Part shown: positions 40,865 to 54,990 of the stretch, one piece after another
How positions within the stretch are numbered: position 1 is the stretch's first letter
How the letters are laid out: the number at the start of each line of letters is the position of its first letter
The notes under the pieces: model-generated
What the model saw: only the letters and a program-made list of their open reading frames with translations
What the model was told of the DNA's origin: nothing
The model's database searches: none
From: an uncultured Rivibacter sp.
GTDB taxonomy: Bacteria; Pseudomonadota; Gammaproteobacteria; Burkholderiales; Burkholderiaceae
Direction: 5' to 3'
Assembly (NCBI GenBank): GCA_946480925.1
Contig: CAMLLU010000011.1
Span: 1 to 64,000, forward strand
DNA: 64,000 nucleotides
Program-made: the position numbers and the translations under genes

Positions 40865-41296
40865 TCACTTGCAGGGCTTGGCCTCGCGGCCCTTCTTTGC
40901 TTCTTCGAGCGAGGCGTAGATCTTGCGGTCGCCGTCGTTGACCCAGATCTCCTGGGTGGCGTTGCCGTCGAAGCTCATGTCGCGGCCGCCCTGGTCCTTG
41001 GTGTCGCCCTTGTGGATGATGTAGTTGACCTTGCCCTTCACATAGTCGTCGAGCCTGGTGTGCCAGTACACACCGAAGTCGTCCGTGCCCGTGGGCATCA
41101 TGGGCTTCTGCCATTCCACGCCGGTGAGCGGGATGCCCGGGTCCTTCCACAGGTGCACGCCCCAGCCGGCGTAGTTGCCGTCGCAGCGGTTGTAGTGAAT
41201 GGCCGCGGAACCAGCCGGTGGTGCGGACTGAGCCAAGGCGCCGGTGGCGCCTGCGGCCAGCAGGGTGGCCAGGCACAGGGTGCGTGCATCGAGCAT
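40865..41296 (-). CDS. Free-standing secreted CBM41/PUD starch-binding protein
   Basis: A 143-aa exported protein. The signal peptide (residues 1-22, ending ALAQ) is followed by a single domain of the pullulanase-associated PUD/CBM41 type: IHYNRCDGNYAGWGVHLWKD, then TDDFGVYWHTRL, VNYIIHKGDTKD and QEIWVNDGD. This module normally sits at the N-terminus of pullulanases. Here it is a separate protein, coupled to the amylase gene. It probably holds alpha-glucan near the amylase. Two mature-chain Cys (CDG and the C-terminal CK) might form a disulfide. Confidence 0.85.
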   Translation of the reverse strand: MLDARTLCLATLLAAGATGALAQSAPPAGSAAIHYNRCDGNYAGWGVHLWKDPGIPLTGVEWQKPMMPTGTDDFGVYWHTRLDDYVKGKVNYIIHKGDTKDQGGRDMSFDGNATQEIWVNDGDRKIYASLEEAKKGREAKPCK

Positions 41297-41341
41297 GCTG
41301 TGTCTCCTCGTCGTGTCGTTGTTGAAGATGGGCCGTTGCCC

Positions 41342-42232
41342 CTAGCCCTTGATGCCGCCCGAGGTGAGGCCGGAGATCATCCACTTCTGCGCCAGGATGA
41401 ACACGAGCGTGATGGGCAGGCCGGAAAGAATGGCGGCGGCGGCGAAGTCGCCCCACAGGTACTTCTGCTCGTAGAGAAAGAGCTTGGAGCCCACGGCCAG
41501 CGTGAGCTGGCTTTCCTGCTTGAGCAGGATGGAGGCGACCGGGTATTCGATGATGGCGCCGATGAAGGCCAGCAGGAACACCACCATCAGGATGGGCACG
41601 GCCATCGGCAGCAGCACCAGGCGGAAGGCCTGCCAGGGCGTGGCGCCGTCCACCTTGGCCGCTTCCTCGATCTCGACGGGGATGGTGTCGTAGTAGCCCT
41701 TGATGGTCCACACGTGCAGCGCAATGCCGCCGGCATAGGCCAGCACCAGCGAGGCGTGGCTGTCGATGCCGAAGAACGGGAAGACGTTGCCGATGCGGTC
41801 GAAGATCGCAAAGATGGCCACCAGCGCCAGCACCGCCGGGAACATCTGGATCAGCATGAGCGCCGACAGCGCCATCTGCTTGCCGCGAAAGCGCATGCGT
41901 GCGAAGGCGTAGGCCGCGGTGGTGGAGAGCAGCAGCGTCACGATGCCGGTGACGAAGGCGATCTTCACCGAGTTCCACAGCCACAGCAGTACGGGGAAGG
42001 GCGGCGTCACGAGGCGGCCGTCGGCGTCTTGATAGCTGATGCCCAGCGCGAGCTTCCAGTGCTCCAGGCTGATGGTGTCGGGGATCAGGTTGCCGGTGGC
42101 GAAGTTGCCCGGCCGCAGCGAGATCGACAGGATCATCAGGAACGGGAAGATCACCAGCGTGATCAGGCCGATCATGAAGCCGTGGGCTGCCAGCACGCGC
42201 CAGCGGTGGGACTTGTCGAGGACGATGGCCAT
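41342..42232 (-). CDS. malG: Maltose/maltodextrin ABC transporter permease MalG
   Basis: An inner-membrane permease of 296 aa with six predicted membrane segments. The EAA loop that docks MalK is [21 protein letters not shown]. It ends GGIKG like E. coli MalG. It begins 14 bp after malF and would form the MalFGK2 channel with it. Confidence 0.95.
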   Translation of the reverse strand: MAIVLDKSHRWRVLAAHGFMIGLITLVIFPFLMILSISLRPGNFATGNLIPDTISLEHWKLALGISYQDADGRLVTPPFPVLLWLWNSVKIAFVTGIVTLLLSTTAAYAFARMRFRGKQMALSALMLIQMFPAVLALVAIFAIFDRIGNVFPFFGIDSHASLVLAYAGGIALHVWTIKGYYDTIPVEIEEAAKVDGATPWQAFRLVLLPMAVPILMVVFLLAFIGAIIEYPVASILLKQESQLTLAVGSKLFLYEQKYLWGDFAAAAILSGLPITLVFILAQKWMISGLTSGGIKG

Positions 42233-42246
42233 CGGTGTGTGCCTCC

Positions 42247-43764
42247 TCAGCGGGTTTCGTCGTGCGCCACCTTCGTGAAGCGCATGTTGATGAGGGACAG
42301 CACCGCCACCATCGCGAAGATCACCGTCGAGATGGCCGCGGCCAGGCCGAACTGCTGGCCTGAATCCTGGAAGGCGATGCGGTAGGTGTACGAGACCAGC
42401 AGGTCGGTGGTGCCCGCGGGCACGCTGGTGTCCAGGAAGTCCGGCCGGCCACCCGTGAGCAGGCTGATCAGCACGAAGTTGTTGAAGTTGAAGGCGAAGG
42501 CCGAGATCAGCAGCGGCGTGAGCGGTTTCAGGATCAAGGGCAGCGTGATGCGGAAGAAGTTGGTCAAGGGGCCCGCGCCGGCCACGGCGGACGCTTCGTA
42601 CAGGTCGGCCGGAATGGCCTTGATGAGCCCCATGCACACGACCATCATGTACGGGTAGCCCAGCCAGGTGTTCACGATGAGCAGCATCACCTTGGCCAGG
42701 AACGGGTCGCTGAACCACGCGGGCTTGATGCCGAAGAGCGCATCGAGGATCAGGTTGATCTCGCCGAAGTTGTTGTTGAACAGCCCCTTGAACACCAGGA
42801 TCGAGATGAACCCCGGCACGGCATAGGGCAGGAACAGCAGCGTGCGGTACAGGCCCTTGAAGCGCAGCGCGTCCCAGTTCAGCAGCACGGCGAGGAACAT
42901 GCCCAGCGAGGCGGCGAACACCACGGTGAGCGCAGAGAACACCACCGTCCACACGAAGATGCGGATGAAGGGCTCCTGGAACGCCTTGTCGGTGAAGATG
43001 CGCGCGTAGTTGTCCCAGCCGATACCTATGCGGAAGCCCGGGGCCACGCGCTCGCCGCCGGCGGTCTCATAGAAGCCGCTGGCCTTGTTGGCCCTGAGCA
43101 CGGTGCCGTTTTCGCGGTTCACCAGCGTGCCGTCCGCGCGCTGCTCGTACAGCGGCTCCACCGGCGCGAACTCACGCAGGCTGGTCATGCGCACGGCGCG
43201 GCCATCAGGCATCTTCACGGTGAGCTCGCGCAGCTTGGGCTGCAGCGCGATCACGTCCTTCAGCGGCAGCGGGTCGGCCAATGCCACGCCCGATTGCGGC
43301 AGCGGCTGCGCCTCCACCTGCACCGGCGTGCTCTTGCTGAGCGCCAGCGGCGCGGTCACGAACACTTCGGTGCCGTCTTCGCTTTCGAGCCGGCCACGGT
43401 ATTCGCGGCCGTCGCCATACAGGCTGAAAGCGTAGGCCGCGCCCTCGGCACGGTGCGTTTCGTCGAGCAGGTAGCGCGTGGCCCGCTCGAAGGTCAGCAG
43501 GTTCCTCGAGCTGTAGTTGGTGAAGCCGATCGCCATCGTGTAGAGGATCGGGAACACCACGAAGATCAGCGTGGCCGCGATGCCTGGGAACAGGTAGCGC
43601 CAGGCATAGGTGCGTGCCGAGCTGTAGACCCACACGGCCAGCGCGACGATGACGAGGATGGTGCCGGCCAGCAGCGTTTCGCCCGCGGCATGGACGAGCA
43701 CCGAGACGTACAGCGCGGCCAGGCCGAGCAGGGCGAAGATCGCGGGGGCGAGCCAGCGTTTCAT
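42247..43764 (-). CDS. malF: Maltose/maltodextrin ABC transporter permease MalF
   Basis: A 505-aa permease close to the 514 aa of E. coli MalF. It has extra N-terminal membrane segments, a large periplasmic P2 loop (residues about 95-265) for MalE docking, the core permease helices and an EAA loop ([22 protein letters not shown]). malE lies upstream, with a palindromic repeat in the 206-bp gap. malG follows after 14 bp. Confidence 0.95.
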   Translation of the reverse strand: MKRWLAPAIFALLGLAALYVSVLVHAAGETLLAGTILVIVALAVWVYSSARTYAWRYLFPGIAATLIFVVFPILYTMAIGFTNYSSRNLLTFERATRYLLDETHRAEGAAYAFSLYGDGREYRGRLESEDGTEVFVTAPLALSKSTPVQVEAQPLPQSGVALADPLPLKDVIALQPKLRELTVKMPDGRAVRMTSLREFAPVEPLYEQRADGTLVNRENGTVLRANKASGFYETAGGERVAPGFRIGIGWDNYARIFTDKAFQEPFIRIFVWTVVFSALTVVFAASLGMFLAVLLNWDALRFKGLYRTLLFLPYAVPGFISILVFKGLFNNNFGEINLILDALFGIKPAWFSDPFLAKVMLLIVNTWLGYPYMMVVCMGLIKAIPADLYEASAVAGAGPLTNFFRITLPLILKPLTPLLISAFAFNFNNFVLISLLTGGRPDFLDTSVPAGTTDLLVSYTYRIAFQDSGQQFGLAAAISTVIFAMVAVLSLINMRFTKVAHDETR

Positions 43765-43800
43765 GTTCTCAAGGAAGGGTCGTGGGCGACTCAGGGAATG

Positions 43801-43865
43801 CGTTCGCCCTGAGGTATCGAAGGGCCGCAGCGGCCAATTGAAGCTTCGATACCTCAGCCCGAACG
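43801..43865. repeat. REP-like palindrome between malE and malF
   Basis: Two 22-bp arms (43801-43822 and 43844-43865, 20/22 matching; core CTGAGGTATCGAAG / CTTCGATACCTCAG) flank a 21-bp loop that itself contains GGCCGC/CGGCC. The CTTCGATACCTCAGCCCGAACG type of sequence is a common dispersed repeat in Burkholderiales. It sits where E. coli has REP sequences that protect malE mRNA. Confidence 0.8.
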
Positions 43866-43970
43866 GGCAACAGACAGGCAGGTGCGGGATGCGACAGGCG
43901 ACCCGCCTTGTGGGCGGGCCGCCTCGCATCGGCGTGCGTCACTTCACGCAAGCCTCAAATACGGTGTGTG

Positions 43971-45176
<1,206 letters not shown>

Positions 45177-45233
45177 TGCCTATCTCCTTTGTGTGCGCCT
45201 CTGTGGGCTTTGCGGTTGGGAAGCGAGGTTCGA

Positions 45234-46340
<1,107 letters not shown>

Positions 46341-46357
46341 TGTTCAGATCATTCAGA

Positions 46358-48040
<1,683 letters not shown>

Positions 48041-48171
48041 TTGTGTGTCAGTGTTCGTTTCTTGCGGTGCAGCGAAAGGTAGTGAGACAAAGCCCGAAGC
48101 GCAACATCGGAGCACAAGAAAACCGCGGCTCTCGCGATACCTCAACGCGAGGCAGGCCACGCCTGCCAACG

Positions 48172-48257
48172 CACCCCCGGTGGACGCCGCGGATCCGGCT
48201 ACGCCGGTCCGCTGGCGTCGCCCCCTTGAGGGGAGCGCCAACGGCGCTACGGGGGTG
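48172..48257. repeat. Multi-hairpin element between porin and alpha-glucosidase
   Basis: Outer arms CACCCCCG (48172-48179) and CGGGGGTG (48250-48257) enclose two inner hairpins: GACGCC...GGCGTC (48183-48219, with a GC-rich inner stem) and AGCGCC-aac-GGCGCT (48234-48248). A short CCCC-ttga-GGGG lies between. There is no T-tract. It begins 8 bp after the porin stop on the transcript. It may protect porin mRNA or reduce read-through into the alpha-glucosidase. Confidence 0.65.
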
Positions 48258-48264
48258 GGCGTCA

Positions 48265-49536
<1,272 letters not shown>

Positions 49537-49565
49537 TCACTCCTCGTTGGTTTTTGCTGAGATTT

Positions 49566-49593
49566 GCCGGCTTGCAGGGTTGCGCTAGCCGGC
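49566..49593 (-). promoter_or_regulatory. Leader hairpin before the porin ribosome-binding site
   Basis: GCCGGCT and AGCCGGC pair across a 14-nt loop about 35 bp upstream of the porin start. It probably forms in the porin mRNA leader and may affect stability or initiation. The rest of the 398-bp porin-glk gap is described in the operator entries; I see no gene in it. Confidence 0.45.
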
Positions 49594-49685
49594 CGGTTGG
49601 GAAACTCCCGAGCCTCCGAAAGAGGAAAAGGCGATGTGCTGACGCCCTAGGCCCCGCGAACTCGCTTTCCCGGAGGCAAACCCGC

Positions 49686-49750
49686 CACGTAGCGCCACTA
49701 CGTGCATTTATGTAGTTTTGAAACAATCAAACTCTAGTAGCCAAACTACG
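49686..49750. promoter_or_regulatory. Two GTAG-N5-CTAC palindromes between porin and glucokinase
   Basis: CACGTAG-cgcca-CTACGTG (49686-49704) and AGTAG-ccaaa-CTACG (49736-49750) share GTAG-N5-CTAC and have centres 48 bp apart. An AT-rich stretch with TGTAGTTTTGAAAC lies between them. The region separates the divergent porin operon and the second glucokinase, so it should hold both promoters. They are good operator candidates for the sugar regulator, perhaps the RpiR fusion. Confidence 0.55.
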
Positions 49751-49928
49751 CATATTGAACGGGGGTTTACCCCTGTCATTTCGAGGTGGCGGCGAGCCTC
49801 TTGAAGGGTGTGTGCATGTCGCGCTATGGACAGCAGGCGCTGGTCGCACTACGATGGGGAAGTAGTTTTCCTACAGCTTCTCGGTGCTGTCGAGGGGCAA
49901 AGCAACAAGCGAGGCAAACAAGGTTTTC

Positions 49929-50903
49929 ATGCAGACGCAGAGCACTTATCCCCGGCTGGTGGGGGACATCGGCGGCACGAACGCGCGATTCGGGTGGATC
50001 GAAAGCCAGGGTGGTGATCTGGAAGGGGTCGCGGCCTATCCCGCGGCGGATTTCCCGACCCTGCTGGACGCGATGCAGCGCTACCTCCAGGATCACGGTC
50101 GCAAGTCGCCACGCTGGTGTGCCATCGGCATCGCCAACCCCGTGGTGGGCGACCACGTGAAGATGACCAACCACCACTGGTCGTTTTCCATCAGCGATGT
50201 GCAGCGCAAGCTCGGCATGGGGCGGTTTCTGGTCATCAACGACTTCACTGCGCTGGCGCTGTCGCTGCCCGCATTGCGAGCGGAGGATCTGCGGCAGGTG
50301 GGGGGGGGGCGCGCGGTGCCCGATGCGCCGCTGGGGCTGGTGGGGGCTGGTACCGGCTTGGGTGTTTCAGGATTGCTGCCGGCAATGGCTGGCCATGGGG
50401 CGATCCCCATCGACGGTGAGGGCGGGCATCAAACACTGGCGCCGATGGATGGCGCCGAAGAGGCGGTGATTCGTGTGTTGCGTGAGCGCTTTGGCCACGT
50501 CTCGGCCGAGCGCGCGTTGTCCGGTCCCGGGCTCGTCAACCTTTACGAGGCGGTGTGCAAGGTGCGTGGCGCGCCGCCTGCGGCGCTGCGGGCTGCTGAC
50601 ATCAGCCGGCGGGCGGTCGAGGACAGCGACGCCTTGTGCGTCGAGGCGCTCGAGTTGTTCTGCGGCTTCCTGGGCAACGTGGCGGGCAATATCGCGCTCA
50701 CGCTGGGTGCGCTCGGTGGCATGTACATTGGCGGCGGCATCGTGCCCAGGCTGGGCTCGTGGTTCGACCGCTCGAGATTCCGCGAGCGTTTCGAGAGCAA
50801 GGGTCGTTTTCGCGCCTACCTGGCGGCCATCCCCACTTATGTCGTGCAGGCGTCGGTTTCGCCTGCGCTGATCGGGGCGGCTCGGGCGCTCGATGAGCTG
50901 TAG
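49929..50903 (+). CDS. glk: Glucokinase (stand-alone)
   Basis: It phosphorylates glucose from maltodextrin breakdown to glucose-6-phosphate. It is 324 aa with all Glk motifs canonical: DIGGTNARF, VINDFTALALSLP (catalytic Asp), GEGGHQTLAP and VSAERALSGPG. It is closely similar to the kinase half of the fusion protein, including PRLGSWFDRSRFRERFESKG near its end. A run of ten G (50300-50309) encodes VGGG at residues near 125. The start ATG has a weak AAGG site. It diverges from the maltoporin operon. Confidence 0.94.
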   Translation: MQTQSTYPRLVGDIGGTNARFGWIESQGGDLEGVAAYPAADFPTLLDAMQRYLQDHGRKSPRWCAIGIANPVVGDHVKMTNHHWSFSISDVQRKLGMGRFLVINDFTALALSLPALRAEDLRQVGGGRAVPDAPLGLVGAGTGLGVSGLLPAMAGHGAIPIDGEGGHQTLAPMDGAEEAVIRVLRERFGHVSAERALSGPGLVNLYEAVCKVRGAPPAALRAADISRRAVEDSDALCVEALELFCGFLGNVAGNIALTLGALGGMYIGGGIVPRLGSWFDRSRFRERFESKGRFRAYLAAIPTYVVQASVSPALIGAARALDEL

Positions 50904-50968
50904 CCACCAGCCGGGAACCGTGCGCGGCCGCCAAGCCTGCATTCCATTCCACAAGGAGACATTGAGCA

Positions 50969-51814
50969 ATGCGCAAGATTGGAAGCGGCCGTCACGGCCT
51001 GCTGCTCGCCGCCCTGTGTGCGGCCCTGGCTGCTGGTGGCGTCGCTCAACGCGCGGCGGCCGCTGAGCCTCAAGCCAAGAGGGTGGCGAAGCAGAGGTCT
51101 TGGGATCTCGGTGAGTTCACCACTATCCGCCTCGCGCCCAAGGAGTCCGGTGCTCCTGACAACGGCCATCCGGTGGTTCTCAATGCGGAGGGTTTGCGTG
51201 CTCAGCTGGGCGCAGTGCAGGTCGTTGCGGGGGGCAAGACGGAGTCGCTGTTCGGTGCTGATGAATTGCAGGAACTGGTGCGCCCGTTGGTGGATGCGCT
51301 ATCGGTGGCCGGCCCGAGCGAGGATGTGCTGCTGTTGAGCACGTCGCGTCGGGACGCGGGGCTGCTGGGCACGCCGTATGGCATTACCGCGCGCTTGTTC
51401 GTTCAGGGGCAGGCGTTGAATCTGGTGGTGCGCGATGCGCGGCTGGACTTCGTGAATGCCTATCGCGGCACAAAGATGCTGCCGACCTTCGTGTATGGCT
51501 CGCGCACTGCGGCTGGTGCCGACACGATCCGCAGTGTCGCAGCAAGCTCGCGTCGATCAGATTGGCTCGTGTTTCCGTTGAATGCGCCGGTTCCGGCCCT
51601 GGCGCCCGTCACGCCCGCAACTTTGCTGCCCGCGGCGCCAGCGCGAGCCGAGCAGCCCGCGGGCGCCGCACCAGCGCCGGCCCGTACCCCTGATGCCGGC
51701 TTCTACGATGCTCAAGCCGAGCGCCTGAGGGGCTTGAAGCGCCTGCGTGATCAGGGGCTGATTTCCGAAGAGGAATATCAGCAGAAGCGCCGCGAGATCC
51801 TGCAGACGCTTTGA
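50969..51814 (+). CDS. Exported SHOCT-domain protein of unknown function
   Basis: A 281-aa exported protein. The signal peptide is residues 1 to about 32 (LLLAALCAALAAGG, ending AAAAEP). The middle domain is not recognised. A Pro/Ala-rich linker (about 205-245) leads to a C-terminal SHOCT motif (RLRGLKRLRDQGLISEEEYQQKRREIL), a short oligomerisation element. AAGGAG lies upstream of the ATG. It follows glk by 65 bp and could share its transcript; a terminator follows. Confidence 0.82.
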   Translation: MRKIGSGRHGLLLAALCAALAAGGVAQRAAAAEPQAKRVAKQRSWDLGEFTTIRLAPKESGAPDNGHPVVLNAEGLRAQLGAVQVVAGGKTESLFGADELQELVRPLVDALSVAGPSEDVLLLSTSRRDAGLLGTPYGITARLFVQGQALNLVVRDARLDFVNAYRGTKMLPTFVYGSRTAAGADTIRSVAASSRRSDWLVFPLNAPVPALAPVTPATLLPAAPARAEQPAGAAPAPARTPDAGFYDAQAERLRGLKRLRDQGLISEEEYQQKRREILQTL

Positions 51815-51825
51815 CGCCAAGAAAG

Positions 51826-51854
51826 AAAAGGGCTGCGTTTCCTGCGGCCCTTTT
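51826..51854. terminator. Bidirectional intrinsic terminator
   Basis: AAAAGGGC and GCCCTTTT pair around a loop that can add a few inner pairs. A's precede and T's follow the stem. It separates the SHOCT gene (+) from fabI (-) and can serve both. Confidence 0.85.
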
Positions 51855-51856
51855 CG

Positions 51857-52645
51857 TCAGGCGTCGTCTTCCGACACGCCCATCATGTGGCTGTAGCCAC
51901 CGTCCACGTAGGTGATTTCGGCCGTCACACCGGCAGCCAGATCTGAAAGCAGGAAGGCTGCCACGTTGCCGACGTCGTCGATGGTGACATTGCGCCTCAG
52001 TGGTGAGGTCTGCTCCACCTCGTGGAGCATCTTGCCGAACCCCTTGATGCCCGAGGCAGCCAGCGTTTTGATCGGCCCTGCCGAGATGCCGTTAACGCGG
52101 ATGCCCTTCGGCCCCAGGCTGGCGGCAAGATAGCGCACGCTGGCTTCCAGTGCTGCCTTGGCGAGGCCCATGGTGTTGTAGCTCGGTACGGCGCGCACCG
52201 CCCCAAGGTAGCTCAGCGTCAGCAGCGCCGCGTTGGGCGTCAGCATGGGTGCGGCGGCTTTCGCCATGGCCGGAAAGCTGTAGGCAGAGATCTCGTGGGC
52301 GATGCGGAAGTTTTCGCGCGTCAGACCGTCGAGAAAATCGCCTGCAATGGCCTCTCGCGGCGCGAAGCCGATCGAATGAACGAAGCCATCGAATTGCGGC
52401 CATGTCTGGCCCAAGTCTGAAAACAGGCGGGCGATCTGCGCGTCGTCGCTCACGTCGCAGTCGAACACCAATTCGGAGCCGAATTCAGTGGCGAACTCGG
52501 TGATGCGGTCCTTGAAGCGTTCGCCCACGTAGCTGAAGGCCAGTTCGGCCCCTTCGCGCTTGCAGGCGCGTGCAATGCCATAGGCGATCGAACGGTTGGA
52601 CAACAACCCAGTGATCAGCAGTCGCTTGCCGGCGAGAAAGCCCAT
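51857..52645 (-). CDS. fabI: Enoyl-[acyl-carrier-protein] reductase (NADH)
   Basis: It catalyses the last reduction of each fatty-acid elongation cycle. It is 262 aa, an SDR-fold enzyme. The cofactor region is [17 protein letters not shown] and the FabI active-site Tyr-x6-Lys is in [25 protein letters not shown] closes it. GGAGA precedes the ATG at 52645; the frame is open upstream but not supported. It is divergent from the rimP operon. Confidence 0.95.
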   Translation of the reverse strand: MGFLAGKRLLITGLLSNRSIAYGIARACKREGAELAFSYVGERFKDRITEFATEFGSELVFDCDVSDDAQIARLFSDLGQTWPQFDGFVHSIGFAPREAIAGDFLDGLTRENFRIAHEISAYSFPAMAKAAAPMLTPNAALLTLSYLGAVRAVPSYNTMGLAKAALEASVRYLAASLGPKGIRVNGISAGPIKTLAASGIKGFGKMLHEVEQTSPLRRNVTIDDVGNVAAFLLSDLAAGVTAEITYVDGGYSHMMGVSEDDA

Positions 52646-52729
52646 GAAGGTCTCCACTCTCGAAGTTTGGGAAAGCCCGCGATTTTGGCACGCGAGGCCT
52701 GCACCAGCGCTGCTTGACAGGTCCATGCC

Positions 52730-52758
52730 TTGCTTGTAGTTGCCGCTCGGGCTACAAT
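52730..52758 (+). promoter_or_regulatory. Sigma-70-type promoter of the rimP operon
   Basis: TTGCTT (52730-52735), a 17-bp spacer and TACAAT (52753-52758) are close to the -35 and -10 consensus. The predicted start lies about 145 nt before rimP, leaving room for the leader terminator. Promoter calls by eye carry real error. Confidence 0.6.
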
Positions 52759-52781
52759 GCGCCTTTCGCTAGGAAACCGAG

Positions 52782-52810
52782 TGGGCGGGGAAATCCAGCC
52801 CATTTTTTTT
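52782..52810 (+). terminator. Leader terminator/attenuator of rimP-nusA-infB
   Basis: TGGGC and GCCCA pair across an 11-nt loop and are followed by eight T's, about 20 nt into the predicted transcript and 98 bp before rimP. The stem is short (5 bp) but the T-tract is strong. It could be an attenuation site, as NusA is known to feed back on this operon in E. coli. Confidence 0.6.
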
Positions 52811-52908
52811 GGCGAAACGTTTTTGCCTGAGAGTCCTTGTCGTCGTGGCCTGCCATTGCAGCGGGCATATGCCTCGCGGGGCATTTTCGAAAGAGTCGGT
52901 CACATTCG

Positions 52909-53457
52909 ATGAATTGGCACGTTGCCGTTGAGCGCACAGTTACCGGCCTGGGTTACGACCTGGTCGATTGCGAGCGTAGCTCGCAGGGGTTGCTGCGCGT
53001 ATTCATCGACAGAGTGCCCGGGCATGCCTACGAAACCGGTGATGGCGAGTCGGTCACGGTGGATGACTGCGAAAAGGTCACACGCCAGCTCCAATATGCG
53101 CTGGAGGTCGAGGCTGTCGACTACAGCCGCCTGGAGGTTTCATCTCCAGGCCTGGATCGCCCGCTCAAGCGGCCGGCCGACTTCGAGCGCTTTGCTGGCG
53201 CCGAAGTAGATGTCACGCTGAAACTGGCGTTCCAGGGCCGCAAGAAATATCGCGGCGTGCTGGGTGCCGCTCCGGAGGGCAGCTGGCAGCTGGTGTTCAA
53301 CGACGGCAAGGAAGACAAGGTTTTGGGTTTTTCGCTCGAAGAGGTCCGCGAGGCACGTTTGGTGCCGGTGGTGGACTTCAAGGGGCGCGCCCGCAAGCAG
53401 CGGCCAGAAGCTGCCGAGGCGGGTGAGACGAGGTTATCCGGAGGTCACGAAGAATGA
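52909..53457 (+). CDS. rimP: Ribosome maturation factor RimP
   Basis: It assists 30S subunit maturation. It is 182 aa with the two-domain form: an N-terminal alpha/beta domain ([22 protein letters not shown]), the [21 protein letters not shown] motif, and a C-terminal SH3-like domain. The start was set at MNWHVAVE by family fit. nusA begins inside its last codons (ATGA overlap). Confidence 0.95.
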   Translation: MNWHVAVERTVTGLGYDLVDCERSSQGLLRVFIDRVPGHAYETGDGESVTVDDCEKVTRQLQYALEVEAVDYSRLEVSSPGLDRPLKRPADFERFAGAEVDVTLKLAFQGRKKYRGVLGAAPEGSWQLVFNDGKEDKVLGFSLEEVREARLVPVVDFKGRARKQRPEAAEAGETRLSGGHEE

Positions 53458-54932
53458 ACCGCGAACTGTTGATGCTGGTGGATGCGATCTCGCGCGAGAA
53501 GAGCGTGGATCGCGACGTCGTCTTTGGCGCCGTCGAAGCTGCACTGGCTTCCGCCACCAAGAAGCTTCACGGCGGTGAGGTCGATATCCGCGTCGCGGTC
53601 GACCGTGAGTCGGGTGTTTACGAGACCTTCCGTCGCTGGCATGTGGTGCCCAACGAGGCCGGCCTGCAGATCCCGGATGCCGAAATCCTGTTGTTCGAAG
53701 CGCAGGAGCAGATTTCAGACATCGAGGTCGACGATTACATCGAGGAGCCGATCGAGTCCGTGCCCATCGGCCGTATCGGGGCGCAGGCCGCCAAGCAGGT
53801 CATCCTGCAGAAGATCCGTGATGCCGAGCGCGAACAGCTGCTCAACGACTTCCTGTCTCGCGGCGACAAGATTTTCGTGGGCACCGTCAAGCGCCTCGAC
53901 AAGGGCGACATCATCGTCGAGAGCGGTCGCGTCGAAGGACGCCTCAAGCGCAGCGAGATGATCTCGAAAGAGAACCTGCGCACCGGCGACCGTGTTCGCG
54001 CCTTCATCGCCGAAGTTGACCCGACCGCGCGCGGCCCGCAGATCATGCTGTCGCGCAGCTCGCCAGCTTTCATGATCGAGCTGTTCCGCCAGGAAGTGCC
54101 AGAAATCGAGCAGGGCCTGCTCGAGATCAAGAGCTGCGCCCGCGACGCCGGTTCGCGCGCCAAGATCGCTGTGCTGTCGCACGACAAGCGAGTCGATCCG
54201 ATCGGTACCTGCGTCGGCGTGCGCGGCTCGCGCGTCAACGCGGTGACCAACGAGCTCGCCGGCGAGCGCGTGGACATCGTGCTGTGGTCCGAGGATCCGG
54301 CGCAGTTCGTGATCGGCGCGCTGGCACCGGCCAACGTGCAGTCGATCGTGGTGGACGAAGAGAAGCACGCGATGGACGTGGTGGTCGACGAGGAAAACCT
54401 CGCGATCGCGATCGGCCGCGGTGGCCAGAACGTGCGGCTCGCGTCCGAGCTGACGGGCTGGCGCATCAACATCATGACGGCCGAGGAGTCGCAGGCCAAG
54501 CAAGCCACTGAGACCGACTCCATCCGCAAGCTGTTCGTCGAGAAGCTCGACGTGGATGAGGAAGTGGCCGATATCCTGATCGAGGAAGGCTTCACCAGCC
54601 TCGAGGAAGTGGCCTACGTGCCGCTGCAGGAAATGCTGGAGATCGAATCCTTCGACGAAGACACCGTCAACGAGCTACGCACCCGTGCCAAGGACGCGCT
54701 GCTGACGATGGAGATCGCCAAGGAAGAGCGGGTGGACGAGGTATCGCAGGATCTGCGCGACCTTGAAGGGCTCAATGGCGAGCTGATCGCCAAGCTGGCC
54801 GGTGCCGGCATCCACACCCGCGACGACCTGGCAGACCTCGCCGTCGATGAACTGACCGAGATTGCCGGCGTCGATGAAGCGCAAGCCAAGGCCCTCATCA
54901 TGAAGGCCCGCGAGCACTGGTTCGCCGCTTGA
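53454..54932 (+). CDS. nusA: Transcription termination/antitermination factor NusA
   Basis: It binds RNA polymerase to modulate pausing, termination and antitermination. It is 492 aa. An N-terminal RNAP-binding domain is followed by S1 ([17 protein letters not shown]), KH1 and KH2 ([35 protein letters not shown]) and two C-terminal acidic repeats (residues about 365-490). The start ATG overlaps the rimP stop by 4 bp. Confidence 0.97.
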   Translation: MNRELLMLVDAISREKSVDRDVVFGAVEAALASATKKLHGGEVDIRVAVDRESGVYETFRRWHVVPNEAGLQIPDAEILLFEAQEQISDIEVDDYIEEPIESVPIGRIGAQAAKQVILQKIRDAEREQLLNDFLSRGDKIFVGTVKRLDKGDIIVESGRVEGRLKRSEMISKENLRTGDRVRAFIAEVDPTARGPQIMLSRSSPAFMIELFRQEVPEIEQGLLEIKSCARDAGSRAKIAVLSHDKRVDPIGTCVGVRGSRVNAVTNELAGERVDIVLWSEDPAQFVIGALAPANVQSIVVDEEKHAMDVVVDEENLAIAIGRGGQNVRLASELTGWRINIMTAEESQAKQATETDSIRKLFVEKLDVDEEVADILIEEGFTSLEEVAYVPLQEMLEIESFDEDTVNELRTRAKDALLTMEIAKEERVDEVSQDLRDLEGLNGELIAKLAGAGIHTRDDLADLAVDELTEIAGVDEAQAKALIMKAREHWFAA

Positions 54933-54990
54933 GCCTGATTGCACACCGACGACGCCGACACTGAGAACGCATACGCAAGGACTACACACA

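Noticed and set aside
49711..49725. HexR-like site (TGT...ACA) in the porin-glk region
   Set aside because: The spacing is nine rather than seven or eight bases and the flanks do not match, so I did not name HexR.
52714..52742. TTGACA with a 17-bp spacer to TAGTTG as the rimP promoter
   Set aside because: The -35 is perfect but the -10 is poor; TTGCTT-N17-TACAAT just downstream fits better overall.
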